Position numbers and translations under genes: made by a program
Shown: positions 21,406 through 32,728 of the stretch, piece after piece
How positions within the stretch are numbered: position 1 is the first letter of the stretch
How the letters are laid out: every line of letters begins with the position of its first letter
The notes under the pieces: generated by a model
The model's database searches: none
What the model saw: only the letters and a program-made list of their open reading frames with translations
Told to the model about the DNA's origin: nothing
Assembly (NCBI GenBank): GCA_006386115.1
Contig: VFIW01000012.1
Coordinates: 186,001 to 250,000, forward strand
Direction of reading: 5' to 3'
Source of the DNA: Globisporangium splendens
Taxonomy: Eukaryota; Oomycota; Peronosporomycetes; Pythiales; Pythiaceae
Length of the DNA: 64,000 nt

Positions 21406-24400
21406 GTATGTCTAGCGTGTAGGCATCACCATTGCATTTAACCACCTTGAACGGTCCAATGAACCTTGGTAGAAGCTTCGAGCTTCCCAAGTTGGACACT
21501 GCATGTTCAGGCAGGTTTGCCGGACTAAGCAAGACAAGATCATTGATCCTGTACGATTGCTTGTTCTTCCTTCCACTCTTGTCTGCTTGTTGCTTTTGCA
21601 GATCCTGAGCCTTGGCGATTGCGTCTCGAACATACCGCACGATCACTTGTCTCTTCTCGATGAACTCATCGAGCTGCTGCTTATCACGACTCTTCATGTC
21701 GGTCAAAGGTTTCATCGAGTCAAAGTTGGCTTTGAGCTCGGAAGCAGCATTCAGGTCAAACGACTGCGGCGATTTGCCAGGAGCCGTAGTCCCTCCCCCA
21801 CTTAAGGTAGAGACCTCACCCACTAGTGAAGCTGGTGCTCTCGGATGGAGACCGTAGTTCACGAAGAATGGGGAATGACCCGTCGAGACATGCGTGGAAT
21901 TGTTCAACGCAAACTCGCAAAGAGGGAGAAACTCGCTCCACTCTTTGAATGACGTAGCGTAACTTCGCAAAATGTCCTCGAGGACTCGATTCACACGCTC
22001 TGTTTGACCGTCCGTTTCTGGATGTGCCGCTGTTGACATGGACAGCTGGGTGCCCAACAGTCCGAACAGTGCACGCCAAAACTTCGACGTGAAACGGGTG
22101 TCGCGGCCTGACACAATCTCAGTTGGCAAAGCGTGCAAACGGAATACCACATCGAGGAAGACCTTCGCTGTCTTCTCGGCTGAGATCTTGTCCGAAACAG
22201 GCGCAAGATGGACCATCTTGCTGAATCGGTCCACAAACACCAGGATGCCATTGCGTCCGTGTTTGTCTCGAGGAAGTCCGAATATGAAATCCATACTCAC
22301 AGACTTCCAACTGTCCGATGGGACAGCCAATGAACGAAGTGGTGCCTGCGTTGAACCAGAAGGTTTCGCTCGTTGGCAGATCTCGCAAGTCCTCACATAC
22401 TTGCGCACCCACTTGTACATGTGTGGCCAGTAGTAATCCCGGGAAAGACTGAGAAACGTTTTCTCACGTCCGAGATGGCCACCCGAAGGACTGTCATGGT
22501 ACTCATACAAGAGTCGATGACGCAGACCTTCGTCGTTGGGAACAACAACCCTTGCTGTGTCCCCTTGTTCGACCGCATAGTACAACAACCCATTGTGTAC
22601 TCGGAAGCGGTGAACTCGCGATCTTGTGCGCGACGGAAGACCTTGCAGTGCTTTGTCCGAAGGGTCCTTGAAATACTTCAACAAGTCCTGACATGTTTCG
22701 TCAGACTTGTACCCTTCGACAATCTCTTCTCGCACTGTAGTCACAGTTCGCACCGCGATCGCTTGGACATCTTCACAGAGTCGACACGCTCCGTCCGTGC
22801 CTTCACTCTTGGTCTTCGGGTCGTAATCCGGACGTCTTGACAGCGCATCGGCTAAGATGTTCGTCTTGCCTGGCTTGTAGTGTACAACAAAGTTGTACTC
22901 TGCAAAGAAGGAGAACCATCTCGCCATTCTTTCGACAAATGAGGAGTCTTCACTGCCGTACGCAGAGGTGCGTGATCAGTGTAGATAGCAAAGCGCTCCT
23001 CGCCAAGCAGATACACACGGAATTTGACCAAAGGATACTTCATCGCCAGAAGTTCCTTGTCATGAACTGGGTAGTTCCGTTCTGCGGGTCGGAGTTGCCG
23101 TGACTGATACGACACAACTCGCTCATGACCCTCATCGTCGTGCTGCATTAAGGCGCAACCGATGGCATAGTCGCTCGCATCACAGACGACGTGGAACGGC
23201 TTGTCGTGGTTTGGCAGAGCCAACACGGGAGCTTCTCGAAGACTCCTCTTGACTTCTTCGAACGCCGTCCGATGGTCTTTCGACCACTTCCACTCAACGT
23301 CTTTCTTCAAGAGCTGTGTGAGGGGTTGCACCAACGCTGCATAATTGCGCGTGTACTTGTGCAAGTAGTTGGCTAGACCCAACCATTGTCGCAGCTGTTT
23401 GACGTTCTGAGGCACTGGCCAATTGTCAATAGCTTTGACCTTCTCCGGATCGACTCGAACACCGCTCTTGCCCACAAAACAACCGAGAACAGGGATCTCG
23501 GGGGCGAAGAACATGCACTTCTTCAAGTTTGCGTAGAGTTGTTCTCACGCATGACCTGGAAAACTTGACGAAGATGATCGAGATGAACATCGACATCAGA
23601 CTTCCCATTCGTGGTCTTACTATGAACGAAAATATCGTCAAAGTAACTTGGTGCAAATGTTCGCAAAGGACGAAGAACGTTCGCGACCATTCGATTGAAG
23701 GTCGCAGGAGCATTCTTCAGTCCCTGTGGCATCACTAACCATTCCCACAGCATACCACTCGGGGTACTCACTGCGATTAGTGGAACACCGTCTTCGCGCA
23801 TTCGAATCTGATAGAACCCATCTTTCAGATCGATAGCACTGAAGACGGTGCTGCCAACCATTCCATCAAGGATCATGTCCTTGCGTGGAACCGGAGTCTG
23901 GGCTGGAATTGTCGTGCCGTTCAGCTTGTTGAAAGCGTGAACAATGCGCCAACCTCCAGTTGCCTTCTTCACACAGAAAGTGGGGCTGCAATGCGGAGAC
24001 TTGCTCTCCCGCACATGACCAGCCTTAGCACGTTGCGCAAAGAACTCGTCGATCGCCTCGACTTGTTCCTTTGGCAACGGCCACTGTCTTGTGATGCAGT
24101 ACTTCGTGCCAGGAAGTACATCAATCTCATGACGAATGCCTCTGTCGAATGGCAATTCGTCCGGCACCTTGTCAGGGAAAATGTCTTCAAATTCCCTGGC
24201 AAGCGCATACACGGGGTCCTCCTTGAGGGCGTCCCATGACTGCTCCTCGAACCTTTCCTTCCGTGTCTTTTTGTCCAACACATCCGCATCCGCACTCGAT
24301 GCTGTGTTGACGAAGCCTTCGTCGACCATTTCGACGATCGCACACACCTGCGCAATATCGCCTCTCGCTAGGCTGCGCTCCAGTGTCTTCTTGCTCATCG

Positions 24401-24782
24401 ACGGCAAGGAAATCAACTCTTCGACTGAACTTGGAGGATTTTCAATCTTCACGTGGCGGATTACATCCACGTCACCTTCTTCATTGTAGACCGCGATATT
24501 CACAAACTCGCTTGGAGTGTCTTGTGCTTGGACACTCCCTTCGTCATCATCACTTGTACCTTGATCAGGGGAACTCAAAACTCTTGACGGAACACTTCTC
24601 TTGCTGGTCTTCTTGTCTTGGGAAGGGTGTCTGTTCCACTTCCATTCACTCTTGTCAACGCCATCGCGAACCTTCTCGTCGATGGCAAAGGAGACAGTCT
24701 TTTTCTGGCGCCTGACTGCTCCACCTCCGTTTGTCGTCTTCAAAATGGGTGCCACTTGTGAACATGGGGGGCCATCGCACAC
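20605..24782 (-). pseudogene. E3 copy 2 pol (RT, RNase H, integrase, chromodomain)
   Basis: Reading leftward: RT from 24782 with WPLPKEQ and SYFDDIFVHS; a deletion near 23535 shifts the frame (AAC for the AATAAA context) before KKCMFFAPEIP. RNase H follows. A missing C near 22932 (TCGAAAG against TCGCAAAG in copy 1) shifts again before MARWFSFFAEY. The integrase has an intact zinc motif (GGHLG, CEICQ) and D,D,E core, then GPFKVV. A TAG at 20735-20737 replaces a Gln codon (CAG in copy 1) inside the chromodomain, whose remainder runs to about 20605. Two frameshifts and one nonsense: non-functional. Confidence 0.87.
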
Positions 24783-24797
24783 CGCAATATCACAAGG

Positions 24798-25448
24798 TGC
24801 AAGAGGGCGCTATTCCAATCAGCCCCTCAAACACGGCACACACGCTTGTGCCAGAGGAAGCGATCTCCCGACTTGGAGGGAGGAAGGACGACATGAGGGC
24901 TTGAGGGTAAAATTGCAACTGAATTAAATGTAGTTATGGTTCCTGTCGCTACTTACTAATGAATCCCAAGGGATCCGACAGCTTTTATAACTAAAACCTA
25001 AACATGCACAATAAAACCTATGAATCTGATATATAAAACATTGGGTACACTGAGGTTGAACCTACGGGATCTTCTAGAAGCTTGAACTTCAAGTCTTATT
25101 TAAAATACCTGCAAAGTGATTGGCTCGCGCCACTCACTTCAGGCGGTAGAGACACGTCGGTCTCGTCGCCAGTCCAGTTTCCCAAGTAGGAACCATCACT
25201 CAGTACTTGATTAGTACATGGATGTCATTGCTCAGTACTCATTAGTACATGAGAACAACATTCTGCACTGATCAGCACAGAGAACACTCGTGACGTCATC
25301 GAATGACGTCACACGTGCATGTGGGGACTGTATTACCGTAATCCCTTTGTCATTTGTGTCTCCACAATGCACGCTGAAGGTGGTGTGTGGCACACTAGAT
25401 CTGGGGACAGATCCACCTTCATGTAATGGCTGGTTATGGCCCATTACA
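24798..25448 (-). repeat. E3-type LTR L4
   Basis: 651 bp, 5' LTR of E3 copy 2, reverse orientation. The outer flank CCGGC (25449) is the complement of the L1 and L5 flank GCCGG, at the same position in E1. Confidence 0.88.
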
Positions 25449-26651
25449 CCGGCTTAAGCTGGGAAGTCGCGTAATCTCCGCGGCTGACCGTGGTTGAACT
25501 CGAACAGTCAGAGACTGGTTAGCTACTCCAGTCTCCGTCTGCGCCAAGACGTTGATCGTCTCGACGTCCTCATTTGCTCGGTCAGCACGACGGAGATGAG
25601 GAGGAATCCTGCATCTCCCTCGCGAACTGCGATTTTTCTTCTTGCACTCAGTTACTCCTCGTAGCTGAGCGTGTTCTTCTTGAGTGCCGCGGTCTATACC
25701 CCCCGCACTGAGGCCACTTTCATCATGGTGATCTTTATCGCCCACGCTATTTACATCTTCATCGACGTGGCGGTCTTTATCGCCCACGTCGCGATCTTCT
25801 TCTTCAACATGGCGGTCTTTATCGCCCATGTCGTTCTTCTTGGAGCGTTCGTGACGATCGTCATCGTCTACGCGCTATTCTTCGACAGTGCCACGAGCGC
25901 ATTTTCCGCTCGTGACACTTTTCTTCTTCAAGTCGCGGCAGTCTTTTCTGCCCGCCACTGGCTTCTCTCTTGCCACGCGAGGATGCGCCTTCCTCGCGGT
26001 GGAACTCGTGCGTCCAGCATGACGCTTGTGTCGCAGCACGCTCGCGCAATCATAGACGAGGGGATCGGGGCCATCGCACGCCGACACATCGCGTGACTGC
26101 GCGAGTGCGTCCAACGGTGCGCTCGAAACGCAGACAGGACCGCCGCTCTCCGTTGCGATCCGAACAGTCGTCGTTGGAGCGGACCAGGCGATCGATTGGC
26201 TCTTCCAATCGATCGTGGGCTCGAACTTCGTCATCCGCGGCATGCCAAGGATGACATCAAACTTCTTGTCCAGTTCGAGAACGATGAAATCGTCCCCGAA
26301 CTGCTTCCCTTCATGCTCGAAACGTGCGCGAATCACACGTTTCGCGGCTTCTACAGTGAAGTCAGTAGCAAGTCGAACAATCAACCTCTTATGCGGAGCT
26401 CCCACCTCCACATGAGGCACAACAGACAAACTTTGTGCCCTCACAAAGTTGTTTGAAGCGCCTGTGTCAAACAGCGCGCGCACGACCTTCTTGTCGTGCG
26501 TGCGTAATTGCAGAGCGATAAGCGCTTTCTCATCACCCTGTTCTTTACAACGAGACAGAGTCCCGTCGGGGGCTGCGACCCTCACATGTCCAACGCTGAC
26601 TCGTGGGGACGCGCTTCCAGTAGGACGCCCCGCATCTACTGGCTGTTTTCG
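25449..26651 (-). pseudogene. E1 protease and linker, reverse copy
   Basis: Mirror of 9840-11042 with identical conceptual translations, including the DTGASNNFVR protease motif, the in-frame TAG after GTVEE and the three VGDKD-type linker repeats. It is cut at RLPSLSR by LTR L4, exactly as in the forward copy, so the E3 insertion and the E1 segment were duplicated together. Confidence 0.82.
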
Positions 26652-27650
26652 TATTTTGCAACCACGGCGCGCAGCTGGTTGTGAGAAGCGCTTCCAGCTG
26701 TCTCCGTGCGTTGGGACCGTGGCGCCGGGCGCGGCGCCATGCACTCGTAAGTAAAGTGGCCAATCTTGCCACATTGATTGCACCGGAGCGATTCTTTCCT
26801 CGGCGTTTGAGTCGTCAGTGAGTCAACCGCAGAGAGATCCATCGGCTCCGGCCATTCGAGCGCGGCTTCACCGCGAAGGCTTTGAAGCCTCGCGGCACTT
26901 GAGAGTGCGAATGAAGCTCCGATTGCTCCGCGCTGAAGTCCTCTTGGATGCTACGTGAAATAGCTTCCTCGAGCGTCTTGGGGTGTTCCCGAAACAAATA
27001 AGTCTTGATCGGGCCATCGCTCAAGCCTTTCATGTACACGGCTATCTGTACAGCCATGTCGATGGGCTCCTCCACGACATTGGACACCAGATAGCGTGTC
27101 CTCTCAGAGTAGGCATGGATGTCATGCTTACCCCGACGCAGATCGAGAAACTCAGCTCTCGATCTGAACTCGTTCTTGGGTGGTTCAAACGTGAGTTTGA
27201 GCTCGGATTTGAACTCCTCGTAGGACGTGAACGCAGACAGATCATGCAGTCTGCGTCCACACGTCCACGTCTCCGCCCGCCCCGCAAAGCAGCTCGTAGC
27301 GAAGGGAACCTTCAGACCTTCGTCAGTGATCTGACGAGCGTTGACAGCAGCGTCGAGCTCGACGAGCCATCGGAGAAGCGGTTCCCCTTCTCCGCCTCTG
27401 TACGGAGACACATTGAGTTTTAAAAACTCAACGCGTGGAGACTTGGAAGCAACAGGTGACAGTTGCTGACCACGTGCTTGCAGCATAAAGCGCAGAGCAG
27501 CTGCTCTGTGCTCTTCCGGGGAGAGCGTGCGCAGCATGGACGCTACGACGCTCTCGCCGACAATCTCTGCCATGCGCTCAGAGCGTCCCATTCGATGGCG
27601 CTCAGGTGCGGGCAGATTTCCCAGGTTACGCGACCACCATCGAACTCCAT
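26636..27650 (-). pseudogene. E1 gag, reverse copy
   Basis: Mirror of 8841-9855. Capsid-like region (LLRWLVELDA) and zinc knuckle CNQCGKIGHFTYEC, with the same two frameshifts as the forward copy. Conceptual translations of the long frames are identical to those of the left arm. Confidence 0.83.
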
Positions 27651-27746
27651 GGTGGTCGATGGTGAACTCTCTGTCAAGAACCGAGGGAGCGTGTCAACTC
27701 AAGTGGACATGGGATGGCCGTGGGAAGGACTACTAGTGCTACCAGG

Positions 27747-28238
27747 TGTAACGGGTCAACCGTTACGCTGGCGTACACGTGTGCGTCCGTGAGGAAGCGC
27801 GCAGTTAGGTGTCACACCTAACTGGGTTTGTATAGAACTTAGTATAGGACCAGAGAAAGCTGATCCCAATACTGCAGCGATCGTTCTAGTATGAGGAAAG
27901 AATGAGAGTGTTTTTGTATTTTGTGTGCTTATGTCGAGCGGTCTGGCTAGACCGCGAGTAAACCCTAAAACCTTATGCAAAACCCTAATTGTTGGTTGGG
28001 AGAATTCCTACTGTTTTTATTGAGAACTGATTGGTCCAAATCCTACCTACTTCTGTATTATTATCCAATGATATACAAGACCTATCATACGGAATGTTGA
28101 GGGTCTCGATGACAGAAGAGGGGTTAGCACCCACCCTCGGTGCGGACTTAGCTGAAGTACGCACCGTGCACTTGAGAAGGAGTGTCGTGCGTAGTTAGTG
28201 AACGCATGTGAGGGTGTGTGGCGGGAAGCCCCGTTACA
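27747..28238 (-). repeat. E1 5' LTR, reverse copy
   Basis: 492 bp, from TGTAACGGGGCTTCCC at 28238 to CCGTTACA at 27747 on the minus strand; primer-binding site TGGTAGCAC follows at 27744-27736. At its outer end it abuts E1-type linker sequence (28239), suggesting insertion of one E1 copy into another. Confidence 0.8.
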
Positions 28239-28574
28239 GACGATGACGATTGCCACGAACGCTCCGAGAAGAACAACATGGGCGATAAAGATCACCATGA
28301 TGAAAGTGGCCTCAGTGCGGGGGGTATAGACCGCGGCACTCAAGAAGAACACGCTCAGCTACGAGGAGTAACTGAGTGCAAGAAGAAAAATCGCAGTTCG
28401 CGAGGGAGATGCAGGATTCCTCCTCATCTCCGTCGTGCTGACCGAGCAAATGAGGACGTCGAGACGATCAACGTCTTGGCGCAGACGGAGACTGGAGTAG
28501 CTAACCAGTCTCTGACTGTTCGAGTTCAACCACGGTCAGCCGCGGAGATTACGCGACTTCCCAGCTTAAGCCGG
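28239..28574 (+). mobile_element. Fragment of a second E1-type element (linker)
   Basis: Forward-strand linker sequence homologous to 10623-11042 but with only one VGDKD-type unit (MGDKDHHDESG) where E1 has three, so it is a separate copy. It ends at LPSLSR with flank GCCGG and runs into LTR L5, the same insertion point as in E1. Confidence 0.78.
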
Positions 28575-29225
28575 TGTAATGGGCCATAACCAACCATTAC
28601 ATGAAGGTGGATCTGTCCCCAGATCTAGTGTGTCACACACCACCTTCAGCGTGCATTGTGGAGACACAAATAACAAAGGGATTACAGTAAGACAGTCCCC
28701 ACATGCACGTGTGACGTCATTCGATGACGTCACGAGTGTTCTCTGTGCTGATCAGTGCAGAATGTTGTTCTCATGTACTAATGAGTACTGAGCAATGACA
28801 TCCATGTACTAATCAAGTACTGAGTGATGGTTCCTACTTGGGAAACTGGACTGGCGACGAGACCGACGTGTCTCTACCGCCTGAAGTGAGTGGCGCGAGC
28901 CAATCACTTTGCAGGTATTTTAAATAAGACTTGAAGTTCAAGCTTCTAGAAGATCCCGTAGGTTCAACCTCAGTGTACCCAATGTTTTATATATCAGATT
29001 CATAGGTTTTATTGTGCATGTTTAGGTTTTAGTTATAAAAGCTGTCGGATCCCTTGGGATTCATTAGTAAGTAGCGACAGGAACCATAACTACATTTAAT
29101 TCAGTTGCAATTTTACCCTCAAGCCCTCATGTCGTCCTTCCTCCCTCCAAGTCGGGAGATCGCTTCCTCTGGCACAAGCGTGTGTGCCGTGTTTGAGGGG
29201 CTGATTGGAATAGCGCCCTCTTGCA
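28575..29225 (+). repeat. E3-type LTR L5
   Basis: 651 bp, TGTAATGGGCC to TCTTGCA, flank GCCGG. It is followed immediately by E3 copy 3 at the protease-RT linker, as after L1 and L4. Confidence 0.87.
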
Positions 29226-31094
29226 CCTTGTGATATTGCGGTGTGCGATGGCCCCCCATGTTCACAAGTGGCACCCATTTTGAAGACGACAAACGGAGGT
29301 GGAGCAGTCAGGCGCCAGAAAAAGACTGTCTCCTTTGCCATCGACGACGAGAGGGTTCGCGATGGCGTTGACGAGAGTGAATGGAAGTGGAGCAGACACC
29401 CTTCCCAAGACAAGAAGACCAGCAAGAGAAGTGTTCCGTCAAGAGTCTTGAGTTCCCCTGATCAAGGTACAAGTGATGATGACGAAGGGAGTGTCCAAGC
29501 ACAAGACACTCCAAGCGAGTTTGTGAATATCGCGGTCTACAATGAAGAAGGTGACGTGGATGTAATCCGCCACGTGAAGATTGAAAATCCTCCAAGTTCA
29601 GTCGAAGAGTTGATTTCCTTGCCGTCGATGAGCAAGAAGACACTGGAGCGCAGCCTAGCGAGAGGCGATATTGCGCAGGTGTGTGCGATCGTCGAAATGG
29701 TCGACGAAGGCTTCGTCAACACAGCATCGAGTGCGGATGCGGATGTGTTGGACAAAAAGACACGGAAGGAAAGGTTCGAGGAGCAGTCATGGGACGCCCT
29801 CAAGGAGGACCCCGTGTATGCGCTTGCCAGGGAATTTGAAGACATTTTCCCTGACAAGGTGCCGGACGAATTGCCATTCGACAGAGGCATTCGTCATGAG
29901 ATTGATGTACTTCCTGGCACGAAGTACTGCATCACAAGACAGTGGCCGTTCCCAAAGGAACAAGTCGAGGCGATCGACGAGTTCTTTGCGCAACGTGCTA
30001 AGGCTGGTCATGTGCGAGAGAGCAAGTCTCCGCATTGCAGCCCCACTTTCTGTGTGAAGAAGGCAACTGGAGGTTGGCGCATTGTTCACGCTTTCAACAA
30101 GCTGAACGGCACGACAATTCCAGCCCAGACTCCGGTTCCACGCAAGGACATGATCCTTGATGGAATGGTTGGCAGCACCGTCTTCAGTGCTATCGATCTG
30201 AAAGATGGGTTCTATCAGATTCGAATGCGCGAAGACGGTGTTCCACTAATCGCAGTGAGTACCCCGAGTGGTATGCTGTGGGAATGGTTAGTGATGCCAC
30301 AGGGACTGAAGAATGCTCCTGCGACCTTCAATCGAATGGTCGCGAACGTTCTTCGTCCTTTGCGAACATTTGCACCAAGTTACTTTGACGATATTTTCGT
30401 TCATAGTAAGACCACGAATGGGAAGTCTGATGTCGATGTTCATCTCGATCATCTTCGTCAAGTTTTCCAGGTCATGCGTGAGAATAAACTCTACGCAAAC
30501 TTGAAGAAGTGCATGTTCTTTGCCCCCGAGATCCCTGTTCTCGGTTGTTTTGTGGGCAAGAGCGGTGTTCGAGTCGATCCGGAGAAGGTCAAAGCTATTG
30601 ACAATTGGCCAGTGCCTCAGAACGTCAAACAGCTGCGACAATGGTTGGGTCTAGCCAACTACTTGCACAAGTACACGCGCAATTATGCAGCGTTGGTGCA
30701 ACCCCTCACACAGCTCTTGAAGAAAGACGTTGAGTGGAAGTGGTCGAAAGACCATCGGACGGCGTTCGAAGAAGTCAAGAGGAGTCTTCGAGAAGCTCCC
30801 GTGTTGGCTCTGCCAAACCACGACAAGCCGTTCCACGTCGTCTGTGATGCGAGCGACTATGCCATCGGTTGCGCCTTAATGCAGCACGACGATGAGGGTC
30901 ATGAGCGAGTTGTGTCGTATCAGTCACGGCAACTCCGACCCGCAGAACGGAACTACCCAGTTCATGACAAGGAACTTCTGGCGATGAAGTATCCTTTGGT
31001 CAAATTCCGTGTGTATCTGCTTGGCGAGGAGCGCTTTGCTATCTACACTGATCACGCACCTCTGCGTACGGCAGTGAAGACTCCTCATTTGTCG
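29226..31094 (+). pseudogene. E3 copy 3: reverse transcriptase and RNase H
   Basis: Open frame from 29241 with all RT motifs (SYFDDIFVHS) and RNase H (CDASDYAIGCALMQ). Near 31094 it lacks one C (TCGAAAG), the same deletion as in copy 2, and runs out of frame. The 5' part resembles copy 1 (WPFPKEQ, ESEWKWSRHPS); from about 30235 it carries copy-2 residues (REDGVPLIAV, KAIDNWPVPQ), so it is mosaic. Confidence 0.87.
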
Positions 31095-31976
31095 AAAGAA
31101 TGGCGAGATGGTTCTCCTTCTTTGCAGAGTACAACTTTGTTGTACACTACAAGCCAGGCAAGACGAAAATCTTAGCCGATGCGCTGTCAAGACGTCCGGA
31201 TTACGATCCGAAGACCAAGAGTGAAGGCACGGACGGAGCGTGTCGACTCTGTGAAGATGTTCAAGCGATCGCGGTGCGAGCTACGACTACAGTGCGAGAA
31301 GAGATTGTCGAAGGGTACAAGTCTGACGAAACATGTCAGGACTTGTTGAAGTATTTCAAGGACCCTTCGGACAAAGCACTGCAAGGTCTTCCGTCGCGCA
31401 CAAGATCGCGAGTTTACCGCTTTCGAGTACACAATAGGTTGTTGTACTATGCGGTCGAACAAGGGGATACAGCAAGGATTGTTGTTCCCAACGACGAAGG
31501 TCTGCGTCATCGACTCTTGTATGAGTACCATGACAGTCCTTCTGGTGGCCATCTCGGACGTGAGAAAACGTTTCTCAGTCTTTCCCGGGATTACTACTGG
31601 CCACACATGTACAAGTGGGTCCGCAAGTATGTGAGGACTTGCGAGATCTGCCAACGAGTGAAACCCTCTGGTTCCACGCAGGCACCACTTCGTCCATTGG
31701 CTGTCCCATCGGACAGTTGGAAGTCTGTGAGTATGGATTTCATATTCGGACTTCCTCGGGACACACATGGACGCAACGGCATCCTTGTGTTTGTGGACCG
31801 ATTCAGCAAGATGGTCCATCTTGCGCCTGTTTCGGACAAGATCTCTGCTGAGAAGACTGCCAAGGTCTTTGTAGACGTCGTATTCCGTCTGCACGGACTA
31901 CCAGTCGAGATCGTGTCTGACCGTGACATCCGTTTCACGTCCAAGTTCTGGCGTGCACTGTTTGGACTTCTGGACA
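31095..31976 (+). pseudogene. E3 copy 3: integrase, truncated
   Basis: Integrase zinc domain (SGGHLGREKT, CEICQ) and the first catalytic Asp region (MDFIFGLP) and second (SDRDIRFTS). It stops at FGLLDTK where sequence switches to reverse LTR L6 across CCAAG. The D,D,E glutamate and chromodomain are absent. Confidence 0.87.
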
Positions 31977-32459
31977 CCAAGGGATCCGACAGCTTTTATA
32001 ACTAAAACCTAAACATGCACAATAAAACCTATGAATCTGATATATAAAACATTGGGTACACTGAGGTTGAACCTACGGGATCTTCTAGAAGCTTGAACTT
32101 CAAGTCTTATTTAAAATCCCTGCAAAGTGATTGGCTCGCGCCACTCACTTCAGGTGGCAGAGACACGTCGGTCTCGTCGCCAGTCCAGTTTCCCAAGTAG
32201 GAACCATCACTCAGTACTTGATTAGTACATGGATGTCATTGCTCAGTACTGATTAGTACATGTGGACAACATTCTGCACTGATCAGCACAGAGAACACTC
32301 GTGACGTCATCGAATGACGTCGCATGTGCATGTGGGGACTGTCTTACTGTAATCCCTTTGTCATTTGTGTCTCCACAGTGCACGCTGAAGGTGGTGTGTG
32401 ACACACTAGATCTGGGGACAGATCCACCTTCATGTAATGGCTGGTTATGGCCCAATACA
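31977..32459 (-). repeat. E3-type LTR L6, truncated
   Basis: About 483 bp of the 651-bp LTR in reverse orientation; the 3' ~168 bp are lost at the junction with E3 copy 3. The outer flank CTGCC is the complement of the L2 flank GGCAG. Confidence 0.85.
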
Positions 32460-32620
32460 CTGCCTCCTTCTGCAGGAACCCTGTCGCCGTGAGGCGATGC
32501 TGCTCCGGCGGGAAGGTGGCGAGGATGGCGAAGATTGACTTTTCGCCAACGACCTTCCCCAGTCGTTGCAGGGCACTCCACTCGAGGTCACTCAAGTGGA
32601 GACAGTCATCCCGCGTGATT
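32460..32620 (-). pseudogene. E2 gag, N-terminal part
   Basis: Reads HLSDLEWSALQRLGKVVGEK and FPPEQHRLTATGFLQKEA, homologous to E1 gag N-terminus. It ends at the L6 junction at the base where the fragment at 16957 begins, so the two are halves of one gag now 15.5 kb apart and in opposite orientation. No clear ATG found. Confidence 0.75.
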
Positions 32621-32717
32621 GTCGGACTCGCGGTTGACGCGGGAACGACCCCAACATGGTTTCTTCGTCAGCATTCATTGCTGACGGCTCTCGCTCTGTG
32701 GTTGGACGGACCACAAA

Positions 32718-32726
32718 GTGCTACCA
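32718..32726 (-). other. Primer-binding site of E2
   Basis: TGGTAGCAC on the minus strand, two bases after the LTR end, identical to E1. Confidence 0.5.
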
Positions 32727-32728
32727 GG

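Larger units (their letters stand above)
20187..24797 (-). mobile_element. E3 copy 2 internal region
   Basis: 4611 bp between L3 and L4. The polypurine-tract complement is at 20187-20199. As in the other copies, RT begins directly after the 5' LTR and no gag, protease or primer-binding site is present. Holds pol on the minus strand and the antisense frame on the plus strand. Confidence 0.88.
19536..28222 (-). repeat. Right arm of 8.7-kb inverted repeat
   Basis: Reverse complement of 8269-16955, also 8687 bp, separated from it by the 2580-bp E2 fragment. In the E1 part all long conceptual translations are identical between arms. In the E3 part they differ at many residues and carry different frameshifts. 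Confidence 0.9.
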
